Shown piece by piece: positions 1 to 5,203 of a stretch of 10,984 nt of DNA. The DNA comes from Betaproteobacteria bacterium. GTDB lineage: Bacteria; Pseudomonadota; Gammaproteobacteria; Burkholderiales; Burkholderiaceae_E. The stretch's first letter is position 1. Each line of letters opens with the position of its first letter. Where the stretch lies: contig VGHV01000051.1 in NCBI GenBank assembly GCA_016868095.1, positions 1 to 10,984 on the forward strand, in the 5' to 3' direction. The notes under the pieces are model-generated. The model was not told where the DNA came from, searched no databases, and was given only the letters and a program-made list of their open reading frames with translations. Position numbers and translations under genes: made by a program.

Positions 1-23
1 GCAAAGGGATAAACATGCTTCAT
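1..23 (-). CDS. Possible start of a further minus-strand gene (partial)
   Basis: A minus-strand ATG at 23-21 is followed by open codons reading MKHVYPF to the window edge. A GAGG Shine-Dalgarno-like element lies 7 nt upstream of the ATG (reverse complement of 31-34). This is compatible with another gene following ypeA in the same direction. Only seven codons are visible, so no function can be given and chance is a real alternative. Confidence 0.2.
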
Positions 24-76
24 GGCTCAGCCTCGCGCGAAGAAATCAAACCGCCCAGTTTTATGAACAATCATCG

Positions 77-96
77 ATGTCATGTTACATGGACAT
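77..96. repeat. Imperfect inverted repeat downstream of ypeA
   Basis: The 20-bp stretch can pair as ATGTC plus ATG against CAT plus GACAT, with one bulged base and a 3-nt loop. It starts 7 bp beyond the ypeA stop codon. No clear U-run follows in the direction of ypeA transcription, so it is at best a weak terminator or an mRNA 3'-end hairpin. Confidence 0.25.
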
Positions 97-102
97 TGAC
101 GA

Positions 103-579
103 TCAGTCGTCGGGTATGAGGCGTTTTCCCATCGCAAGCGCTTGATCAACGCGATAGCCTAAACGTTCATAGAAGGCGCGTACAGCCTCGTTGTCGCTAC
201 GAACCAAAAGGCTTAGCTTCGGACAGGCTTCGGCCAAAAGCAGACTTTCCGCCTCTGCCATGAGGGCACGCCCAAGGCCTCGGCCCTGCCAGCGCGGATG
301 TACCGCAAGATAATTCACCCAGCCACGATGCCCTTCATAACCAATCATGATTGAACCGATAAGCTCCCAGCGCTTCGCACTGCGTTGCACTTCGACAACG
401 CGAAGCCATTGCGGCCGGTTTGCCTGTTTCCGCTCGATATCGCGGTAAGGGTTGTTCCAAGGCCGAACCAGACCACATTGTTCCCAAAGAGCAACGAGCT
501 TTTCTCGATCCTCCGGCGCGTAAGCACGAATGAGCCAATCGCTCGGTACTTGTTGCTCGATCGCCTTAGCGCGCGACAT
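103..579 (-). CDS. ypeA: YpeA-type GNAT family N-acetyltransferase
   Basis: A single-domain GNAT of 158 aa that would transfer an acetyl group from acetyl-CoA to an unknown amine, in the cytoplasm. The N-terminal part carries the YpeA-type stretch LWEQCGLVRPWNNPYRDIER (residues 31-50). Motif A for acetyl-CoA pyrophosphate binding is QGRGLG at 98-103 in HPRWQGRGLGRAL, and AFYERLGY (135-142) is the usual C-terminal GNAT element. The protein ends GKRLIPDD, close to the E. coli YpeA ending as I recall it. The frame is open upstream to 840, but homology begins only at the ATG at 579. That ATG has an AAGGA Shine-Dalgarno element 8 nt upstream (588-592), which decides the start. It overlaps the preceding GNAT gene by 14 bp, so translational coupling is likely. 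The substrate is unknown even for the family. Confidence 0.88.
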   Translation of the reverse strand: MSRAKAIEQQVPSDWLIRAYAPEDREKLVALWEQCGLVRPWNNPYRDIERKQANRPQWLRVVEVQRSAKRWELIGSIMIGYEGHRGWVNYLAVHPRWQGRGLGRALMAEAESLLLAEACPKLSLLVRSDNEAVRAFYERLGYRVDQALAMGKRLIPDD

Positions 580-1153
580 GACGCCAGTCCTTGTTGATAC
601 ATTGGGTGATGAGGTGATCACGCCAGGCACCCCGTACCCAAAGATAAGAAGCTGCCAAACCGATGTCTTCAAAACCGCAATGCCTAAGCACGGCAAGACT
701 CGCCTTGTTTTCTGGAAGCACAGAGGCCTGAAGACGATGCAAGTTAATCGACGAGGTGAAAAGCCAGCGCTTGGCTGCGGCCAATGCCTCTTGCATATAA
801 CCTTTACGATGATGTGACTCGGCGATTGCGTAGCCAACACGTCCGGAATAAAAGGCTCCCGCCGTCAAAGCGTCAATCTTGACCCACCCAATCAGCTTCG
901 AAGGCGCCTCGCGCAAACGAATCCAAAAGCGCAGGCTCTCACCTCGCGTCCAAGCAAAGCCTTCGGATTCAATCAGTTGCAAGACATACTCAGCGCTTAG
1001 CTGTGCGCGGTCGATGACTGGGTTCCAGTAGCTAAAGTAAGCGTGGTTTCTGAGCATCAACTCGTAGATTTCAATCGCGTCGCAGGCTTCTCCTGGTGCA
1101 AGCACCAAGCGATCGCTGTGCAAACTCAGAGGTGCCGGTGCTTTGATCGGCAT
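566..1153 (-). CDS. RimJ/RimL-like GNAT N-acetyltransferase
   Basis: A 195-aa member of the Acetyltransf_3 (RimJ/RimL-like) branch of GNAT proteins, which acetylate protein N-termini, antibiotics or small amines. The N-terminal strand SDRLVLAP (13-20) is the typical opening of this group. Motif A is seen as HHRKGYMQEAL (114-124), and LHRLQASVLPENKASLAVLR (138-157) followed by HCGF is the typical motif B region. A longer reading from a TTG at 1231 would give 221 aa, but the extra residues are simply a translated 39-bp tandem repeat. The ATG at 1153 was therefore chosen, although it has no clear ribosome binding site. A short ORF ends 2 nt upstream of it (TAAGCATG), so coupled initiation is plausible. 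It is a different GNAT subfamily from the overlapping downstream gene, so this is not a recent duplication. The substrate cannot be predicted. Confidence 0.85.
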   Translation of the reverse strand: MPIKAPAPLSLHSDRLVLAPGEACDAIEIYELMLRNHAYFSYWNPVIDRAQLSAEYVLQLIESEGFAWTRGESLRFWIRLREAPSKLIGWVKIDALTAGAFYSGRVGYAIAESHHRKGYMQEALAAAKRWLFTSSINLHRLQASVLPENKASLAVLRHCGFEDIGLAASYLWVRGAWRDHLITQCINKDWRHVAR

Positions 1154-1155
1154 GC

Positions 1156-1236
1156 TTATGTCTTTGCCCGGCTCGCAACCAGGCCCCAAGAAGGCATGGG
1201 CATCGCCTGGCTCGCAAACATGCCCCAACAAGGCAT
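1156..1236 (-). CDS. Probable small leader ORF built from a tandem repeat (26 aa)
   Basis: A short minus-strand ORF whose ATG at 1236 has a GAGG element 8 nt upstream (1245-1248), a better initiation site than that of the GNAT gene behind it. Its TAA (1158-1156) lies 2 nt before the GNAT ATG. The peptide is two imperfect 13-residue copies: the first contains MPCWGMFASQA, the second MPMPSWGLVASRA. An ATG at 1242 in the same frame would add two residues. No known family is recognised. It could be a translated leader that delivers ribosomes to the weakly initiated acetyltransferase gene, or an accidental ORF created by the duplication. The repeat unit is 39 bp, so two reading frames stay open through it, which weakens the coding argument. 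Confidence 0.35.
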   Translation of the reverse strand: MPCWGMFASQAMPMPSWGLVASRAKT

Positions 1237-1247
1237 GAGCATCGCCT
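1170..1247. repeat. 39-bp tandem direct repeat, two copies
   Basis: Copy 1 is 1170-1208 and copy 2 is 1209-1247, head to tail with no spacer. They match at 35 of 39 positions by direct comparison. The repeats fill most of the 106-bp gap between the thioesterase stop and the GNAT start. Read on the minus strand, each copy carries AGGCGATGC-Y-CATGCC, so the GG-rich element and following ATG are duplicated. The right copy also takes part in a small hairpin (CATCGC/GCGATG around CTCA, about 1240-1255). Confidence 0.9.
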
Positions 1248-1259
1248 CAGCGATGGCTT

Positions 1260-1706
1260 TCAAGCCTTGGCTCCCTCGATGACCTCGGCAGGCACCACGG
1301 CGACTGTAAAGCGGCAGACACAGCTCAAACGCTCGTGATCGTCATAGATTTTGATATCCCAAACCTGAGTGGTTCGGCCCAGATGCAATGGGCGCGCGAA
1401 AGCTCGCACCCAACCGCTGCGCACGGCACGCAAATGATTCGCGTTGATTTCCAAACCAACACAACGAAAGCGACTGCGGTCGACGACTTGCGCCGCCGCA
1501 GCGCTTCCTACGGTTTCAGCAAGCAGCACATTGGCCCCGCCATGAATCAGTCCGTAGGGCTGCCGGGTACGCTCATCGTGAGGCATGCGTGCAACAAGAA
1601 AGTCGTCACCAGCTTCGATAAATTCGATACCGAGCTGGGCTACGGCGGTGTGCTCATGGATACGCTGAAAAAATGCGAGATCAGGGGGACTGTGCCAAAT
1701 TGTCAT
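1260..1706 (-). CDS. Hotdog-fold acyl-CoA thioesterase, YdiI/EntH type
   Basis: A cytoplasmic acyl-CoA thioesterase of 148 aa, the usual length for the 4HBT hotdog enzymes related to E. coli YdiI (MenI, 1,4-dihydroxy-2-naphthoyl-CoA hydrolase) and EntH. The key segment RQPYGLIHGGANVLLAETVG (48-67) contains the His-Gly-Gly helix start (H55) and the expected catalytic glutamate (E64). Other family marks are LGIEFIEAGDDFLVARMP (25-42), LEINANH (85-91) and RPLHLGR (105-111). The start at 1706 matches YdiI, which begins similarly with M-x-I-W. No strong Shine-Dalgarno is seen, and the patatin stop lies only 18 bp upstream, so coupling is likely. No menaquinone or enterobactin genes are nearby, so the acyl group is open; the acyl-chemistry neighbours suggest a housekeeping or lipid-related thioester. 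Confidence 0.9.
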   Translation of the reverse strand: MTIWHSPPDLAFFQRIHEHTAVAQLGIEFIEAGDDFLVARMPHDERTRQPYGLIHGGANVLLAETVGSAAAAQVVDRSRFRCVGLEINANHLRAVRSGWVRAFARPLHLGRTTQVWDIKIYDDHERLSCVCRFTVAVVPAEVIEGAKA

Positions 1707-1724
1707 AGCGATTCGTTATCTCAT

Positions 1725-2861
1725 TCATAGTGGTTCGACCGCGATACAAGCCGGATCGCGGATAAAACAGGCAAAGGCCTGTGCCAGGGACTGCGCTTGA
1801 GCAAGCACCACCCGCCAGCGATGCATGCGCGCCACCGGGTCATGCGCAAAACGCACAAAGTCATGGCGATCGGGCAGTCTGTCATCGGGCAGGCCTTGAA
1901 CCCAGGCCTTGCTTGGACACAGAAGCACCAAATTATCCAAGCCCTCATGGGCTCGGTGCCGCCAGAGCCAAGGCTTGTCGAGCCAACCTGGTATCAGCCG
2001 ATCGATAAAGTGGGGATAAAGCACCAGACCCGGTTTGAGCGCGGCATAGTTCAAGCGCAAATGATAGTCGGTGAGTCCGCCATACCAGTAGGGGCCCTCA
2101 GGTGCGCCTGCCAAATCCCAAACTGGATCAAGCACCATCGGTATCGAACAAGAGGCCTGAATGGCGGACAACCAGTTGTGGCGATCAAGTAGCACCTGCT
2201 TGGCCGGGTAATCATGAAGAAAGAGGGCGGCATCCAGGTCATGGGCACTGACTTGCTGCGATGGATGCACAGCATGCTGTACTGAAGCTGAGAACACCAC
2301 CCGTTTGAGATAAGCGCCAAGTGCTTGGCGCGAGCGGGCGTTGGCAAGCCAGGCTCTTGCAAAGGCCACACTTAAATCGAATGCTTTAGCGCTTGCCGCC
2401 CGCTTTAGCACCGGGCCGCCGAGCGCTGTGACGACATGCAGCCTGTATCTCGCGTGCTCAAGCACTTGTTGACTCAGCCCGCCAAAAAACGCTGCCAAGC
2501 CCTCGGCAAATGATGCACTGACTGCAGACGGTGCAGGCCGGCGCTGACCTTCGGGGATACGATAGTCCTGCTCGATATAAGCCTTGCTAAAGGCCTTGAG
2601 TTTGTCCTCTGGATCAGGCGCACAGGCCGCGGCAAGACGCCAACAGCCAATCGATGCGCCAATCAAGTCAATCGACTGCGTGGAGGCCTTGAGCCACTGA
2701 CCAAAAATAAACTGATCGAGCGGACCAAGAATGAGGCCTTTGGGGCCGCCCGCTGCTCCTGCAATCGCTCTTATCTGCTCAGCATGCAGTCCGTGACTGC
2801 AAATTTGCTCGCGGGCAAAGGGTCCGGCAAGAATACGCAAATGGTCCGATGGCTTGAACAT
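1725..2861 (-). CDS. Patatin-like phospholipase/acyl hydrolase, possibly lacking the catalytic Asp
   Basis: A 378-aa patatin-domain protein; the family hydrolyses acyl esters of phospholipids with a Ser-Asp dyad. The oxyanion-type glycine run GAAGGPKG is at 35-42, the nucleophile elbow GASIG at 68-72 (Ser70), and ASCSIPMVLDP at 236-246 precedes the second active-site segment. That segment reads YWYGGLTDYH (258-267). Patatins normally have DGG or DGA here, so the dyad Asp seems to be Tyr260 (codon TAT, one base from GAT); Asp265 is retained. The call as patatin is firm, the activity is not. The ATG at 2861 puts LRILAGP near the N-terminus as expected but lacks a clear ribosome binding site. 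An ATG at 2945 with AAAGG 8 nt upstream would add 28 unusual Cys/Trp-containing residues. No signal peptide or membrane segment is evident. It heads the minus-strand operon. Confidence 0.85.
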   Translation of the reverse strand: MFKPSDHLRILAGPFAREQICSHGLHAEQIRAIAGAAGGPKGLILGPLDQFIFGQWLKASTQSIDLIGASIGCWRLAAACAPDPEDKLKAFSKAYIEQDYRIPEGQRRPAPSAVSASFAEGLAAFFGGLSQQVLEHARYRLHVVTALGGPVLKRAASAKAFDLSVAFARAWLANARSRQALGAYLKRVVFSASVQHAVHPSQQVSAHDLDAALFLHDYPAKQVLLDRHNWLSAIQASCSIPMVLDPVWDLAGAPEGPYWYGGLTDYHLRLNYAALKPGLVLYPHFIDRLIPGWLDKPWLWRHRAHEGLDNLVLLCPSKAWVQGLPDDRLPDRHDFVRFAHDPVARMHRWRVVLAQAQSLAQAFACFIRDPACIAVEPL

Positions 2862-2943
2862 AAGAGGCAGAGTTTGCCAGCAAGCATGCCAATTGCGGAC
2901 CGCTGCAACTGGGCAGGCCCAAGTTTGGCAGCGACAATGGGAC
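2862..2943. promoter_or_regulatory. Divergent intergenic region between patatin and MFS genes
   Basis: These 82 bp must hold most of the start signals of both divergent genes, if the chosen starts are right. No convincing -35/-10 pair is visible. Two near-identical 11-mers, AGTTTGCCAGC (2871-2881) and AGTTTGGCAGC (2922-2932), lie 51 bp apart and could be protein-binding sites, but this is only suggestive. Confidence 0.35.
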
Positions 2944-4167
2944 ATGAGTCAAGCCTTTATCGCACTTTCGGTGACCTTGGCAGCCCAGGTCGCAACAACC
3001 GTCGCACTCAACGCACCCGCGGTACTGGCGCCGATTGCGGCACCCTCGCTTGGCTTACCGGCCGAGCGCATTGGCTGGTTTACCGGGCTTGCTTATTGCA
3101 GCGCCATGTTCACCGGCTTAATCGTGAGTCATCATGTCACCCGCATCGGCGCGGTGCGGCTCACCCAGTGGGCCATGCTTGCGAGCGCGCTGGGACTTGG
3201 CCTGCTATCGATGAATCTGGCTTGGTTGGTGCTCCCAGCCGCTGTTGCCATGGGGCTGGGCTATGGCTGTACCAACCCGGCCGCAGCCGACATACTCACC
3301 CGCCACACGCCAGCAGATCGACGTGGGCTCTTCTTTTCCATCAAGCAAACCGGCGTACCCCTTGGGGTTGGCTTTGCAGGCTTGTCGCTTTCGGTGCTGT
3401 TAGCCTGGTTCAGCTGGCAGTTAAGCAGTCTTCTTTTGCTCATCCCATGTCTTGCAGTGGCCCTCTTGAGCCAACCAAGCCGCGGGCGCCTTGAAGGCCC
3501 CAAACCTGATGCGCCCGCTTCAAACACAGGTCGGGCTTTACGCGACAGTCTGATGGGACCGCTGCGATTGGTCCTTGGCGATCAGCACTTGCGGCGCTTA
3601 GGCTTGAGCTCTTTTGCTTATTCAAGCACGCAAATTTGCTTTGTGACCTTTCTCGTATCCTACTTTCACCTCGAATTGCAGCAAAGCATTAGCTTTGCCG
3701 CACTCGTGCTGGCAGGCTCACAAGTCGTAAGTACGGTGGGGCGCGTGTTTTGGGGCTATGTCTCCGACCGCTGGGTACGACCGGGCTTGTTATTGGGCCT
3801 TCTGGGGTTGAGCATGGCCGCATGCATGCTGTGGCTTAGCCAGCTTAAATTGCAAAGCAGCGATGCCAGTCTTATGGCCTGCGCCATGGCCTGTGCTGCA
3901 ACCGTTGTGGCCTGGAATGGGGTTTATTTCGCCGAATTGGCCCATCGAGCACCGCCCGGGCAAATCGCACAGGCCAATGGCGGCACCCAATTCATTACTT
4001 TTTTTGGCGGCATGGTCGGTCCAGTGCTCTTTGGCCTGGGCGTGAGCACAAGCGGCAGCTACAGCCTACCGCTTGCCTTTTGCAGCCTATTACCTGCTGC
4101 CGCTGGCTTAAGTTTTCTGCGAGCTGACCGCATCGAAGGCGCGTCGAAGCGAGCTAGCGCACAATGA
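2944..4167 (+). CDS. MFS transporter, 12 transmembrane segments
   Basis: An inner-membrane major facilitator superfamily carrier of 407 aa. About twelve hydrophobic segments can be followed, from the first (about residues 5-33) to the last (about 373-393). A hydrophilic central loop at about 177-205 separates the two six-helix halves. Motif-A-like loops are seen between TM2 and TM3 (HHVTRIGAVRL, 63-73) and between TM8 and TM9 (GYVSDRWVRPG, 271-281). TM5 contains SIKQTGVPLG (132-141), a pattern found in the CynX-like and related drug/metabolite branches. The substrate cannot be assigned from sequence. The frame is open from 2854, but hydrophobic homology-like sequence begins at the ATG at 2944, whose ribosome binding site is poor (GGGA only 1 nt away). 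Its 3' end overlaps the opposing hydrolase gene by 60 bp. Confidence 0.88.
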   Translation: MSQAFIALSVTLAAQVATTVALNAPAVLAPIAAPSLGLPAERIGWFTGLAYCSAMFTGLIVSHHVTRIGAVRLTQWAMLASALGLGLLSMNLAWLVLPAAVAMGLGYGCTNPAAADILTRHTPADRRGLFFSIKQTGVPLGVGFAGLSLSVLLAWFSWQLSSLLLLIPCLAVALLSQPSRGRLEGPKPDAPASNTGRALRDSLMGPLRLVLGDQHLRRLGLSSFAYSSTQICFVTFLVSYFHLELQQSISFAALVLAGSQVVSTVGRVFWGYVSDRWVRPGLLLGLLGLSMAACMLWLSQLKLQSSDASLMACAMACAATVVAWNGVYFAELAHRAPPGQIAQANGGTQFITFFGGMVGPVLFGLGVSTSGSYSLPLAFCSLLPAAAGLSFLRADRIEGASKRASAQ

Positions 4168-5085
4168 AACCGCGGTCTTGGCCTCGTCGATCACCCGCGA
4201 CATGGTGATAAAGCCGTGGATTTGGCGCTCAAAGCAAATGTATTGCGCAGGCGTGCCATCCGCAGAGAGCTTATCGGCATACATTCGTCCTTCGTCCCTC
4301 AAGGGATCAAAGCCCGCGGTTAACACCAAAGCGGGCGGCAAGGAGGCATGAGAGGCAGCAAGTAAGGGTGAGGCGCGCCAAGTCTTGGTCTCGGAGGTGC
4401 TTGAGCGATCGCCGAGGTACTGTTTCATAAACCACAACATCGACTTGCTGCTGAGCAAAAATCCCTCGCCGTTGACGCGCATGGACTCGGTCGCAGCGTC
4501 CATTTCAGTGGCAGGATAAATCAGTACTTGATACGCAATGTTCGGATGGGGCGGGTGATCGCGAGCCATCAGACTGATCACAGCAGCCAGATTACCACCT
4601 GCGCTATCGCCACCCACAGCCAGTCTTGCGGTATCCATGCCGAGGCTTTGTCCATGCTCGGCAATCCAGCATGTGGCCGCCCAACAGTCGTCAACCGCTG
4701 CGGGAAACTCAAACTCAGGCGCCATGCGGTAGTCCACCGAAACCACCATGGCCTGGGATTCACGAGCGAGTTGCCGACACAAAACATCGTGTGTATCGAG
4801 ATCACCGATAACCCAACCCCCACCATGAAAATAAACCAGCACCGGCAATGCTGCATCCGCAGGCGCAGCCTTGGGTCGAAAGGCACGCAAGGGTACCGGT
4901 CCATGGGGCCCAGGAGCGCTCAGTGCCGTCGCTCGTACATCGGCCGGTGGGTCTTCCTGCGAAAAGAAGCGGCGTTCTCGGTAGGACTGTCTTGCCTCAA
5001 GCGGTGTTTGTTGCCATACCTGAGGTATGCCGTTTTTCTCGATGAGATCGAGCAACGCGCGGGCTTGGGGGTCGAGCATCTTCAT
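4108..5085 (-). CDS. HSL-family (family IV) alpha/beta hydrolase, esterase
   Basis: A probable cytoplasmic carboxylesterase of 325 aa, typical for hormone-sensitive-lipase-like bacterial enzymes. The full set of active-site elements is visible: oxyanion motif HGGG at 87-90, nucleophile motif GDSAG at 159-163 (Ser161), catalytic Asp260 in AGFDPLRDEG, and His290 in QIHGF. SVDYRMAPEFEFPAAVDDC (116-134) is the conserved strand and helix of this group. The ATG at 5085 was chosen because MKMLDPQARALLDLI is a usual N-terminus; a second ATG two codons later is equally possible, and neither has a clear ribosome binding site. The upstream open frame to 5184 shows no homology. The last 20 codons overlap the convergent MFS gene. 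The divergent acyl-CoA synthetase suggests that the released acid may be CoA-activated, which is inference. Confidence 0.93.
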   Translation of the reverse strand: MKMLDPQARALLDLIEKNGIPQVWQQTPLEARQSYRERRFFSQEDPPADVRATALSAPGPHGPVPLRAFRPKAAPADAALPVLVYFHGGGWVIGDLDTHDVLCRQLARESQAMVVSVDYRMAPEFEFPAAVDDCWAATCWIAEHGQSLGMDTARLAVGGDSAGGNLAAVISLMARDHPPHPNIAYQVLIYPATEMDAATESMRVNGEGFLLSSKSMLWFMKQYLGDRSSTSETKTWRASPLLAASHASLPPALVLTAGFDPLRDEGRMYADKLSADGTPAQYICFERQIHGFITMSRVIDEAKTAVSLCASSLRRAFDAVSSQKT

Positions 5086-5203
5086 GATGGACGTTATAAA
5101 GAAGGTTGATAACAAAGAGCCTCTGTTCACATTACCATAAGCCTTCAGACCAAAAAGCCCTATGGTTAAAGGGCATTCAAACAAAGGTTCCGGGAGACAA
5201 ACA
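5086..5203. promoter_or_regulatory. Divergent intergenic region, hydrolase and acyl-CoA synthetase
   Basis: These 118 bp separate two divergently read genes and are more AT-rich than the flanking coding sequence, as expected for a promoter region. No well-spaced consensus -35/-10 pair could be fixed by eye in either direction. No clear operator-like palindrome was found. Confidence 0.4.
5192..5196 (+). promoter_or_regulatory. Ribosome binding site GGGAG of the acyl-CoA synthetase
   Basis: GGGAG lies 7 nt before the ATG at 5204. It is one of the clearest Shine-Dalgarno elements in the window and favours this start over an in-frame start at 5162. Confidence 0.75.

Noticed and set aside
15..119. 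Plus-strand 34-codon ORF with an AAGGGA element before its ATG
   Set aside because: It runs into the 3' end of ypeA on the other strand, shows no recognisable protein features, and competes with a possible minus-strand gene start at 23.
580..840. 87-residue N-terminal extension of the YpeA frame
   Set aside because: It lies antisense-free but out of frame inside the RimJ/RimL-like GNAT gene, has no GNAT homology, and the ATG at 579 has a good AAGGA ribosome binding site.
1154..1231. TTG start giving a 221-aa RimJ-like GNAT
   Set aside because: The extra residues are only translated 39-bp repeats, and the family N-terminus begins just after the ATG at 1153. It cannot be fully excluded.
1170..1247. 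CRISPR-like repeat
   Set aside because: There are only two copies, directly abutting with no spacer, and translatable in frame; it is a simple tandem duplication.
1255..1266. Palindrome GGCTTTCAAGCC at the thioesterase stop
   Set aside because: The loop would be only 2 nt, too small for a stable hairpin, and there is no U-run.
2784..3494. Plus-strand 236-codon open frame across the patatin start and MFS gene
   Set aside because: It is a shadow of the MFS gene, which has clear transmembrane segments in another frame; the translation is low in hydrophobic structure and matches no family.
4528..5109. Plus-strand 193-codon open frame
   Set aside because: It is antisense to the HSL-family hydrolase, whose full catalytic set is present on the minus strand.
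5162..5203. Upstream start for the acyl-CoA synthetase
   Set aside because: It adds 14 residues unlike the family, and the strong GGGAG site belongs to the ATG at 5204.
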